The position numbers and the translations under genes were made by a program. Positions 13,152 through 19,818 of a stretch of 20,619 nucleotides of DNA are shown here, piece by piece. Every line of letters starts with the position of its first letter. The stretch's first letter is position 1. The DNA is from a virus. Under the pieces are notes generated by a model. It ran no database searches, was not told the DNA's origin, and worked only from the letters and a program-made list of their open reading frames with translations. Location: IMG/VR virus record IMGVR_UViG_3300042922_000174, positions 1 through 20,619 of that record, one strand, 5' to 3'.

Positions 13152-13346
13152 CTAATGCTCGAATTTGTTTTTTCTTTTGATTGCAGAAATAACGATATAA
13201 AGGCTTATCCAGCATATTATAACGAACACGTCTGTGTCACAAGAAGAAATGATGTTTTTAAGTGTAGAAAATATTTCATAATGAAATACACCTAAAAGAA
13301 ACAAGCAGAAGTCCCATGAATGAATAGCCACACTAACTTCCTTCAT
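13152..13346 (-). CDS. Leftward small membrane protein, 64 aa (candidate moron)
   Basis: ATG at 13346 on the minus strand follows AGAGAGGTATACTT. Two hydrophobic segments: ~8-24 (HSWDFCLFLLGVFHYEI) and ~39-56 (DVFVIICWISLYIVISAI), followed by a basic tail KRKNKFEH. The predicted topology puts the basic tail in the cytoplasm. The stop is two bases before the T-run of a shared bidirectional terminator. No family recognised. Its opposite orientation, separate termination and membrane nature suggest a gene expressed from the lysogen, for example for superinfection exclusion or as a small toxin. This is inference. Confidence 0.6.
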   Translation of the reverse strand: MKEVSVAIHSWDFCLFLLGVFHYEIFSTLKNIISSCDTDVFVIICWISLYIVISAIKRKNKFEH

Positions 13347-13470
13347 AAGTATACCTCTCTTTACAAGATAATATGTAGGGCTTACTCATACCTAGTGATG
13401 ATATGACGCCTGAGAGGAAGAGTGCGCTATTCAATCATGTCCACACAAAAGATATATAGGAGGAAGTAGT

Positions 13471-13500
13471 GTGGCTACATTAAAAGACTTTAAAAATTAA
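13471..13500 (+). other. 9-codon mini-ORF with strong ribosome-binding site
   Basis: AGGAGG (13458-13463) stands seven bases before GTG GCT ACA..., encoding VATLKDFKN and then TAA. It faces the minus-strand mini-ORF at 13504-13572, with only three bases between the two stop codons. Could be a gene remnant, a leader peptide or chance; no promoter identified. Confidence 0.3.
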
Positions 13501-13503
13501 TTC

Positions 13504-13572
13504 TTATGTAATAAAAAAAAGACAATAAGATACATCGGCTTTACCGCCGTAAAATTCATACCTACCATTCAT
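13504..13572 (-). CDS. 22-aa mini-ORF behind a consensus promoter
   Basis: Minus strand: ATG at 13572 preceded by AGGAGGTAGACTA and encoding MNGRYEFYGGKADVSYCLFF plus IT. The combination of a perfect -35, near-perfect -10, ~36-nt leader and a perfect ribosome-binding site argues that it is translated. The peptide ends in a hydrophobic stretch and resembles no family I know. It may be a real micropeptide, a leader controlling the 64-aa membrane gene downstream, or the N-terminal remnant of a degraded gene. Confidence 0.45.
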   Translation of the reverse strand: MNGRYEFYGGKADVSYCLFFIT

Positions 13573-13614
13573 TAGTCTACCTCCTGTTCATTGCTGTTTG
13601 TGTGTGACAACTTA

Positions 13615-13643
13615 AATATAGCATTAATAGGTAAATATGTCAA
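13615..13643 (-). promoter_or_regulatory. Near-consensus sigma-A promoter reading leftward
   Basis: On the minus strand TTGACA (13643-13638), a 17-bp spacer and TATATT (13620-13615): six of six plus five of six matches at ideal spacing. It is the best promoter I see in the window. It should drive the mini-ORF at 13504-13572 and, by readthrough, the membrane gene at 13152-13346, ending at the 13110-13142 terminator. Confidence 0.8.
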
Positions 13644-13657
13644 TAAATGTATTTCAC

Positions 13658-13691
13658 AAGCACTTATCCATTAACTTGGGTAGGTGCTTTT
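13658..13691 (+). terminator. Rightward intrinsic terminator/attenuator before the late genes
   Basis: AAGCACTTATCC (13658-13669) and GGGTAGGTGCTT (13678-13689) form a 12-bp stem with two G-T wobbles and an 8-base loop, followed by TT. The T-tract is short (TTTT including the stem end), so termination may be partial or regulated. It lies 29 bp before the likely start of the metallophosphoesterase gene. Late transcription must start past it or read through it. Confidence 0.65.
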
Positions 13692-13719
13692 CCTATGTCA
13701 GAAAGCAGGTGATAAGCCT

Positions 13720-14787
13720 TTGATACCGATAGAAGTTAAAAAGAAATGTGTAGAAATGGCATTGAATAATAAAACGGCAAGGGAAGTATATATGGAATAC
13801 TATTCTAAGTCATTTGACACACAATACGAAAGTTTCCGCCGGATGCTTAAGATGTGGAAGAAAAAGAAGTGGGCAGATGAAACTTTGATGGAAGCCGGTA
13901 ACCTTGGGTATGACTATACACCTCATGCAACTACAGTACAGGTCAATGGTAAGGGCGAGATTGTACAGGCTTGGATAAAGTCAAAGACCGGTGATGATAT
14001 TTACTTGAAAATCATTGATGCAATACACTCACTTACTCCATTTGAACCGATACAGCCTAAAATAAAAGAGCTATTAGACCGGATGCTTGAAATTACATTT
14101 GATGATATGCATTGGGGAATTGCCTTCTTTGAAGATTATGAGGATACCTTAAGTGATACATTGGACTTAATCAGGACACGGAAATATAAAGAAATCAATA
14201 TTGTTATTGGCGAGGACTTACTCCATACAGATGATTTAAAAGGCCATACCAGTAACGGGACATACATAGGCGAGATAGATGTATCAAGAGCATATAACGA
14301 TTGCTTAAGATTCTACTTTGCAATCATGACAGCGGCCCTAGAACACGCTGAAACTGTTAATGTAGTATATTCCATGGGTAACCACTCTGAAACGCTCTCA
14401 TGGACGATTGTACAGGTTTTAAAGCATATGTTTCCACAAGCCAATTATGACGACCGGTTCGAGGAAAGAAAGCTTATTACATACGGTAAGGTGTTTATTG
14501 GATTAACTCATGGTGATGTAATACCAAATAGTCTATCAAAGGTAAAGGAGTTATTTGTGGAAGAGAATCCGGTTGAATATGCCGGAGCCAAGATAAAAGA
14601 AATACATATCGGTCATTTCCATGCTGAGAAGGAAACAGGAGACATAAACGGCTGTATAGTACGTAGATTATCAACCAAGGTTCCAACAGATAAGTGGCAC
14701 AAGAAAAATGGTTATACGATGGCTGCTAAGCGGTTCATGTTGTTCGAGTATACAACAGAGAAGCTGGCAGCTATTTATTATGTGTAG
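13720..14787 (+). CDS. Phage metallophosphoesterase with N-terminal HTH-like domain
   Basis: TTG at 13720 with AGGTGAT at 13707-13713 is the likely start; the upstream GTG at 13684 falls inside the terminator stem. The 355-aa product has an N-terminal ~50-residue basic region like a transposase/terminase-type HTH (EVKKKCVEMALNNKTAREVY, YESFRRMLKMWKKKK). A calcineurin-like phosphoesterase domain follows, with metal motifs DDMHWG (128-133), GED (164-166), GNH (220-222), THGD (263-266) and GHFH (298-301). Such two-domain proteins sit upstream of packaging genes in many Firmicute phages. They are expected to hydrolyse phosphodiesters or nucleotides; the substrate is unknown. Confidence 0.83.
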   Translation: MIPIEVKKKCVEMALNNKTAREVYMEYYSKSFDTQYESFRRMLKMWKKKKWADETLMEAGNLGYDYTPHATTVQVNGKGEIVQAWIKSKTGDDIYLKIIDAIHSLTPFEPIQPKIKELLDRMLEITFDDMHWGIAFFEDYEDTLSDTLDLIRTRKYKEINIVIGEDLLHTDDLKGHTSNGTYIGEIDVSRAYNDCLRFYFAIMTAALEHAETVNVVYSMGNHSETLSWTIVQVLKHMFPQANYDDRFEERKLITYGKVFIGLTHGDVIPNSLSKVKELFVEENPVEYAGAKIKEIHIGHFHAEKETGDINGCIVRRLSTKVPTDKWHKKNGYTMAAKRFMLFEYTTEKLAAIYYV

Positions 14788-14798
14788 GAGGGTAAAAT

Positions 14799-15140
14799 AT
14801 GAGCGATAATGTAAATCATCCCAGCCATTATACAGGCGGATCAATAGAGTGTATAGATGCCATAGAGGAAGCCACAAGGGAACTGTGCGGAATTGAAGCA
14901 GTATGTACAGCTAATGCTATTAAATACTTATGGCGCTGGAAGCGTAAGAACGGATTAGAGGACTTAAAGAAAGCAGTATGGTATATTAACCGTATTATCG
15001 AAGAGAAAGAGAAGCAGAGCCATACAACGCTCGAACTACTTCATTTATACAATGAACAGGGAAGAGAAATAACAGCAAAGATAGAAGCACTTACCAAGCA
15101 ACTACGCCGAGAAGAATATGAAAAGGATATCGGCCTATGA
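14799..15140 (+). CDS. DUF3310 domain protein, 113 aa
   Basis: ATG with TAGGAGGG overlapping the upstream stop. DUF3310 signature at the N-terminus: VNHPSHYTGGSIECIDAIEE, then NAIKYLWRWKRKNGLEDLKK and AVWYINRIIEEKEK. A coiled-coil tail follows (EQGREITAKIEALTKQLRRE). The family is common in phages; it is often listed near nucleotide metabolism or DNA packaging, but its function is not known. Ends ATGA into the next gene. Confidence 0.87.
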   Translation: MSDNVNHPSHYTGGSIECIDAIEEATRELCGIEAVCTANAIKYLWRWKRKNGLEDLKKAVWYINRIIEEKEKQSHTTLELLHLYNEQGREITAKIEALTKQLRREEYEKDIGL

Positions 15141-15271
15141 AGCAATGTATAGGATGCAAACATATAAGCAGCCGTAAGTGTGGCAGTATTGTTAAGATAC
15201 GGGGGAGTAGCGGGGCGGTTGGGTATAAAAAGGAACCAGATGGCAGATGCACAGGGAGGAAAGAAGAATGA
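15137..15271 (+). CDS. Small Cys-containing protein, 44 aa
   Basis: ATG overlaps the upstream TGA. Basic peptide with C4-x2-C7, C16 and C39 (MKQCIGCKHISSRKC, then GRCTGRKEE), a plausible four-Cys zinc site. It ends ATGA, carrying GGGAGGAAAGAAGA for the next gene. Unknown function. Confidence 0.5.
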   Translation: MKQCIGCKHISSRKCGSIVKIRGSSGAVGYKKEPDGRCTGRKEE

Positions 15272-15468
15272 AAAAGGTAATCACAGTATTGGGAGTTATA
15301 GCTGTAATAGCATTGTTATATGGAATAAGTTGGTTAATAGTAGTTGGATTAATTAAGCTCATTGCTATATGTTTTGGCATTACATTCAGTTTAAAGGCAG
15401 CAACCGGTATATGGTTGGGCATTGTGCTGATAAAGTTATTATTCACCAAGAGTGATAGCGGTAAATAA
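15268..15468 (+). CDS. Two-pass membrane protein, 66 aa, conserved in phages
   Basis: ATG at 15268 with GGGAGGAAAGAAGA upstream and an ATGA overlap. Hydrophobic from residue ~4 to ~60 with polar ends: VITVLGVIAVIALLYGISWL, VVGLIKLIAICFGITF and ATGIWLGIVLIKLLF. The block GLIKLIxxCFGxTFSxxxATGIWL occurs in small membrane proteins of other Firmicute phages just upstream of the terminase genes. Function unknown. Confidence 0.68.
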   Translation: MKKVITVLGVIAVIALLYGISWLIVVGLIKLIAICFGITFSLKAATGIWLGIVLIKLLFTKSDSGK

Positions 15469-15551
15469 ATATACACAGTAACTTATAAACATATCAAAAT
15501 GCATGGGGTTATATTATTAACTCTATTATAAATATACAATAAGGTGATAGC

Positions 15552-15839
15552 ATGAAGCTGTATGAAACTACACGATGGAGAAAGAAGCGTGAACACATAC
15601 TCAAAAGGGATAAGTATCAATGCCAACATTACAAGAGGTACGGAAAGAATATAGATGCTAATACAGTACATCATATATATCCAGTAAGTGAGTATCCAGA
15701 GTATACATGGTGTGATTGGAATCTGATTTCGCTTTCGCAACAAGCGCATGACATGATGCATGACAGAGTGACAGGAAAGCTCACTGCATTGGGCGAAGAA
15801 TTGAAACGAAAGACCATCCCCCCACCCTCACACTGTTAA
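15552..15839 (+). CDS. HNH endonuclease adjacent to terminase; zinc cysteines mostly lost
   Basis: ATG with AAGGTGATAG upstream. Phage HNH layout: YETTRWRKKREHILKRDKYQ, catalytic H40-H41 (TVHHI), N57 (DWNLISL), H66 and H70. HNH proteins beside TerS are known to assist cos cleavage by the terminase in HK97-like phages. Unusually, of the four structural zinc cysteines (C-x2-C and C-x2-C in relatives) only C24 remains; the others are Y27, S62 and A65. The C-terminus (KRKTIPPPSHC) lies over the C-rich stretch discussed as a possible cos site. Confidence 0.85.
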   Translation: MKLYETTRWRKKREHILKRDKYQCQHYKRYGKNIDANTVHHIYPVSEYPEYTWCDWNLISLSQQAHDMMHDRVTGKLTALGEELKRKTIPPPSHC

Positions 15840-15879
15840 AAACAACTTGGAAATCACCGTTGGGTGGAAATTGTTCCAA
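15818..15879. other. Candidate cos region between HNH and TerS
   Basis: CCCCCCACCC (15818-15827) is answered by GGGTGG (15862-15867), and TTGGAA (15847-15852) by TTCCAA (15874-15879). These nested inverted elements are GC-rich in an AT-rich genome and lie directly before the small terminase gene, the usual cos position in HNH-containing phages. No cleavage site can be assigned from sequence alone. Confidence 0.35.
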
Positions 15880-15931
15880 TAGAGCGATATTTTTAGAAAC
15901 TTTTTTGGGATTTTAGAAAAGAGGTGAGTAT

Positions 15932-16297
15932 ATGCCAGGAAAGGCAATCCGTAAAGAAAGCATTAAAAAAAATACTATAGCAGATATGCAAATACTTGGT
16001 GTATATAAAGCTGAGTATGAGCCGATTATTGACATTTATTGTGAAATGAGAGAACAATATGAGCTATACACAAAACAACTTAAAGAAAAAAAATATAAAT
16101 GTGATGAATACACAGCGGCAGGAGGAACCAAAAAATCAGCCCTGGTATCAACCATAGAAACGTTGAGAAAAGACATACTCCTGTATTCGGACAAGTTAGG
16201 GCTAAATCCTAAAGCAATGCTTAAGGATGGGCCGGGTAATGGAAAGAAAAAACAATCAAAGTTAGGAGCAGCATTAAGCAGCCTTGAAAAAGGATAA
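15932..16297 (+). CDS. terS: Terminase small subunit, P27 family
   Basis: ATG with AGAGGTGA, six bases upstream. The 121-aa product follows the P27 family: an N-terminal helix ([19 protein letters not shown]), [19 protein letters not shown], then [38 protein letters not shown], and a basic tail [11 protein letters not shown]. The small subunit recognises the packaging site on concatemeric DNA and regulates the large subunit. It overlaps the TerL start by 14 bp, so translation is probably coupled. Confidence 0.9.
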   Translation: MPGKAIRKESIKKNTIADMQILGVYKAEYEPIIDIYCEMREQYELYTKQLKEKKYKCDEYTAAGGTKKSALVSTIETLRKDILLYSDKLGLNPKAMLKDGPGNGKKKQSKLGAALSSLEKG

Positions 16298-18050
16298 TTC
16301 AAAATATCAAAACTATGACGTTGTTATGGAGTATGCCAATAGCATAGTTAACAAAAAGAAGATTGCTTGTAAAGAATCAATACAAAGCTGTCAAAGATTC
16401 TTAGGAGATTTAGAAAATGAATTATATGACTTTAACCCGAAGGATGCGGAATTTGTTATTCAAATAATAGAAAAGACTTTCTGCCATGCGCAGGGTGAAA
16501 GACTAGATGGCACTCCATTATTGGGAGAGCCTTTTTTATTGGAACCATTTCATAAATTCATTGTGTATAACCTGCTAGGTTTTAAGGAAAAAGGTACACA
16601 GATAAGAAGATTTAAAGAAGCGTTTATCTTTATCCCAAGAAAGAATATTAAGACCTCGTTTGCTGCAGCACTAGCTTGGGCTCTGGCTCTCTTGGAGAGA
16701 AAGAGTGGCAGTAAGGTATATATAACAAGTGCGGCCCTTAAGCAATCTCTTGAAAGCTTTAATTTTATAAATTTCAACCTAGATAACATGGGAGAAAAAG
16801 ATAATTTCCGCATTATTGATAATAACCAGGAACACAGTATAAAAGGAGATTTAGGGGATGGGACAATATTTATACAAGCCTTGGCAGCAAGCCCAGATAG
16901 ACAGGATTCCTTGAACTGCAATATTGGAATAGCAGACGAAATACACGCCTATAAATCACCCAAACAGTATAATATCATTAAAGAAGCCATGAAAGCTTAT
17001 ACAAATAAACTGATGATTGGTATAACGACAGCCGGAGACGATATGACAAGTTTCTGTTATCAGCGGTTACAGTATTGCAAAAAAATACTTGATAAGACGG
17101 TTCCGGATGAAAAGTATTTTATATTTATTTGCAAGGCCGATGAAGATGAAAACGGTAATATAGACTATACAAACCCGGTAATACATGAGATGGCTAATCC
17201 AGCATATGGAGTATCAATAAGGCCGGACGATATTATGAATGATGCTTTACAGGCACAGAATGACCCACAGCAGAGAAAGGATTTCTTTGCAAAGTCACTA
17301 AACATATTTACGGCAGCTATGAAAGCATATTTTAATATAGACGAATTTAGACGCAGTGACCGCAAGTTTAACTGGACGATTGAAGAATTAGCCAGACTTC
17401 CAATACAATGGTATGGAGGTTCGGATTTATCTAAGCTGCACGACCTCACAGCGGGTGCGCTATACGGAACCCTACATAATTATCCTTGCGCCAATGCAAA
17501 AGGAGATAAGGGGAATTATGATGTAGATATTATTATACCTCATGCGTGGTTTCCAATTGTTATGGCTGCAAAAAAAGCAGAAGAGGATAACATACCATTA
17601 TTCGGCTGGCAAGATGATGGATGGCTGGATATGAGCAATAGCCCCACGGTAAACCATGCTGAAATTGTTAACTGGTTTATTGGTAAGAAAAAAGAAGGGT
17701 TCAAAATCAAGCAAGTAGGACATGATAGAAAGTTTTGTAGAGAATATTTTATAGATATGAAAAAAGCCGGTTTCAACATTATAGACCAGCCACAGTATTT
17801 TTATAAAAAGTCAGAGGGATTCCGAAGGATAGAACAGAAAGCTAAAGATGGATTGCTATACTATATGCACTCAGATGCGTATGAATATTGTGTACAAAAT
17901 GTACTGGCAATTGAAAAGACAGACGATATGATTCAATATGAAAAAGTGAAACCAGGACAGAGGATTGATATATTTGATGCCTCTGTTTTTGCTTGTGTGA
18001 GGATGCTTGAAGCTATGGAAAAACAGAACAAGTTAAATGGATGGTTTTAA
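16284..18050 (+). CDS. terL: Terminase large subunit (Terminase_1 type)
   Basis: TTG start at 16284 inside terS; the next ATG (16326) would remove the conserved [20 protein letters not shown] block. The 588-aa product has an N-terminal ATPase with a Walker A-like PRKNIKTS (118-125), Walker B IGIADE (D218-E219) and coupling motif TTAG (248-251). The C-terminal RNase-H-fold nuclease has D381 (GGSDLS), D481 (VGHDRK) and an Asp at ~562-565 (IDIFDA). It cuts concatemers and pumps DNA into proheads. The glycine expected before K in Walker A is Ile here. Confidence 0.95.
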   Translation: MKKDNSKYQNYDVVMEYANSIVNKKKIACKESIQSCQRFLGDLENELYDFNPKDAEFVIQIIEKTFCHAQGERLDGTPLLGEPFLLEPFHKFIVYNLLGFKEKGTQIRRFKEAFIFIPRKNIKTSFAAALAWALALLERKSGSKVYITSAALKQSLESFNFINFNLDNMGEKDNFRIIDNNQEHSIKGDLGDGTIFIQALAASPDRQDSLNCNIGIADEIHAYKSPKQYNIIKEAMKAYTNKLMIGITTAGDDMTSFCYQRLQYCKKILDKTVPDEKYFIFICKADEDENGNIDYTNPVIHEMANPAYGVSIRPDDIMNDALQAQNDPQQRKDFFAKSLNIFTAAMKAYFNIDEFRRSDRKFNWTIEELARLPIQWYGGSDLSKLHDLTAGALYGTLHNYPCANAKGDKGNYDVDIIIPHAWFPIVMAAKKAEEDNIPLFGWQDDGWLDMSNSPTVNHAEIVNWFIGKKKEGFKIKQVGHDRKFCREYFIDMKKAGFNIIDQPQYFYKKSEGFRRIEQKAKDGLLYYMHSDAYEYCVQNVLAIEKTDDMIQYEKVKPGQRIDIFDASVFACVRMLEAMEKQNKLNGWF

Positions 18051-18062
18051 ACGGGGGTAATT

Positions 18063-19247
18063 ATGGGTATTTTAAAGCGAAATAAAAGAAAAACAAGGGC
18101 AGACACAATAGCGTACTGGTTAAATGGCGGTGATGCAAGAGACATTCTTTGCCCTACTGGATATACCAGATTAATTGACAACGAAGAGGTAAGAAAATGT
18201 ACTCATAAAATTGCTGATTTAGTGTCAAACATGACTATTATGTTAATGGCTAATGGCACCAATGGAGATGTTCGAATTAAAAATGAACTATCCAGAAAGA
18301 TTGATATAAATCCCAATAAACTTATGATTCGGAAACAATTTATTTATAAGACTGTTACTGACATGATACTGTATGGAAATGCAGTATGGCTTCCAACGTA
18401 TAGCGGTGAATACTTGGAAAATCTGGATATTTTAAAATCTGACAGATTGCATTTTGACGAAACGAAAGACGGATATCAGATACGTTATGGAAATACAACT
18501 TTTAACCCAGATGAAGTTGTGCATTTTCCATTTATACCGGATGATGATAAACCATTTATGGGTGTTGGTTATGCAAAACAGGTAAAAGAATCTATAGATA
18601 ATCTCCTTCAAGCAAACGCCACAAAGACAGGATTTTTAAAATCTAAGTGGAAGCCGAGTTTAATTATATCTATTCAAGCAGATATAGACCAATTGCAAGA
18701 TAAAGAGCTGAGAAATAAAATTGTAGGAAGTTATACTGACACCACTGAAATCGGTGAACCTTGGCTTATTCCGGCAGGAGAGATAGACGTAAAGGAAGTA
18801 AAGCCGTTAACCCTGGCTGATCTTGCCATACAGGACAGTATTACATTAGATAAAAAAGCTATAGCTACGGCAATGGATGTTCCACCATTTATGGTTGGAG
18901 TTGGAGATTTTAAAAAGGATGAATATAACAATTTTGTAAAAAGAATCTGTTCAAGTTTTTCACAAATTATTCAACAAGTGCTAACTAAAAGTATTCTTTA
19001 TTCTCCTGATATGTATTTCAAAATGAAGTCAAGGAGCCTTTTACAATACGATTTGCCAGAACTTACAGCCCATGTCAAGGATATGGTTGCGGGTGGTATG
19101 TTAAATCGAAATGAAGGAAGAAACGAGTTCGATTATTCGCCGGTTGATGATGATGGAATGGACGAATATATCGTACTCGAAAATTTCATTCCTGTTGCGA
19201 AAGTAGGGGACCAGAAAAAATTAAAAGAAGGTGATAACAATGAATAA
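18063..19247 (+). CDS. Portal protein, HK97 family
   Basis: ATG with ACGGGGGTAA upstream. The 394-aa product has typical portal features: NNEEVRKCTHKIADLVSNM-like entry helix (VRKCTHKIADLVSNMTI), MIRKQFIYKTVTDMILYGNA, DEVVHFPFIPD, SIDNLLQANATKTGFLKSKW, and the ATAMDVPPFMVGVGDF motif with a following helix. Twelve copies form the ring at the unique capsid vertex through which DNA enters and leaves. An acidic C-terminus overlaps the protease start by 8 bp. Confidence 0.94.
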   Translation: MGILKRNKRKTRADTIAYWLNGGDARDILCPTGYTRLIDNEEVRKCTHKIADLVSNMTIMLMANGTNGDVRIKNELSRKIDINPNKLMIRKQFIYKTVTDMILYGNAVWLPTYSGEYLENLDILKSDRLHFDETKDGYQIRYGNTTFNPDEVVHFPFIPDDDKPFMGVGYAKQVKESIDNLLQANATKTGFLKSKWKPSLIISIQADIDQLQDKELRNKIVGSYTDTTEIGEPWLIPAGEIDVKEVKPLTLADLAIQDSITLDKKAIATAMDVPPFMVGVGDFKKDEYNNFVKRICSSFSQIIQQVLTKSILYSPDMYFKMKSRSLLQYDLPELTAHVKDMVAGGMLNRNEGRNEFDYSPVDDDGMDEYIVLENFIPVAKVGDQKKLKEGDNNE

Positions 19248-19818
19248 AGAGATGAGACAAGCCTATTTCAAGAGCAAACTTGAAACCAGAGCGGAGCCGG
19301 ACGGTGATAAATACATAGAAGGATACTGGGCGGTATATAACCAGGAAACAGAATTATGGCCCGGTACGTTTGAACGGATTGCCCCTGGAGCTTTTGACAA
19401 TTCAATAAAAAATAATGATATCCGCTGCCTATTTAACCATGACAGCGGTTTTGTTTTGGGTAGACAATCTGCACAAACTCTTGAATTAAAATCTGACAAT
19501 TACGGCCTATGGGGCAAGGTAAAAATCAATGAAGAAGATTCCCAGGCCGTGGCAGTATACGCAAGAGTGCAAAGAGGTGACATAACCGGATGCAGTTTCG
19601 GGTTCTGGCCAATATCTGAGGAATATGAAGAAATGAACGGTGAATTCCATTGGACTGTTAAAGAAGCAGATACCGAAGAAGTTTCAGTGTGTACATTTCC
19701 AGCGTACCCACAAACGGAAATACAGGCCAGAAAAAAAGATTATGGAAGCAGTATAACAAAAAAAATTGAAACACGGAAACAGGCATTAAAAGAAAGGTTA
19801 GGTAAAATAAATGCTTAA
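19240..19818 (+). CDS. Prohead maturation protease, HK97 (S78) family
   Basis: ATG at 19240 with AGAAGGTGA upstream; the GTG at 19231 overlaps that site and is less likely. The 192-aa product: YIEGYWAVYNQETELWPGTF, ERIAPGAFDNSIKNNDIRCL, FNHDSGFVLGR with H67, GDITGCSFGFWP with S119, then EEVSVCTFPAYPQTE. H67 and S119 are the expected catalytic residues. It cleaves the scaffold (delta) part of the capsid protein and then itself during head maturation. Its last 8 bp overlap the capsid gene start. Confidence 0.94.
   Translation: MNKEMRQAYFKSKLETRAEPDGDKYIEGYWAVYNQETELWPGTFERIAPGAFDNSIKNNDIRCLFNHDSGFVLGRQSAQTLELKSDNYGLWGKVKINEEDSQAVAVYARVQRGDITGCSFGFWPISEEYEEMNGEFHWTVKEADTEEVSVCTFPAYPQTEIQARKKDYGSSITKKIETRKQALKERLGKINA

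Noticed and set aside
13403-13459. 18-codon plus-strand ORF (MTPERKSALFNHVHTKDI)
   Set aside because: No ribosome-binding site and no neighbouring promoter; likely chance.
13504-13530. Terminator for the leftward mini-ORF formed by the T8 run
   Set aside because: The nearest stem (CGGC/GCCG) is short and ~16 bases from the T-run, so it is not a canonical intrinsic terminator; readthrough to 13110 is more likely.
13684-13719. GTG start giving a longer metallophosphoesterase
   Set aside because: The GTG lies inside the terminator stem and has no ribosome-binding site; the TTG at 13720 has AGGTGAT at suitable spacing.
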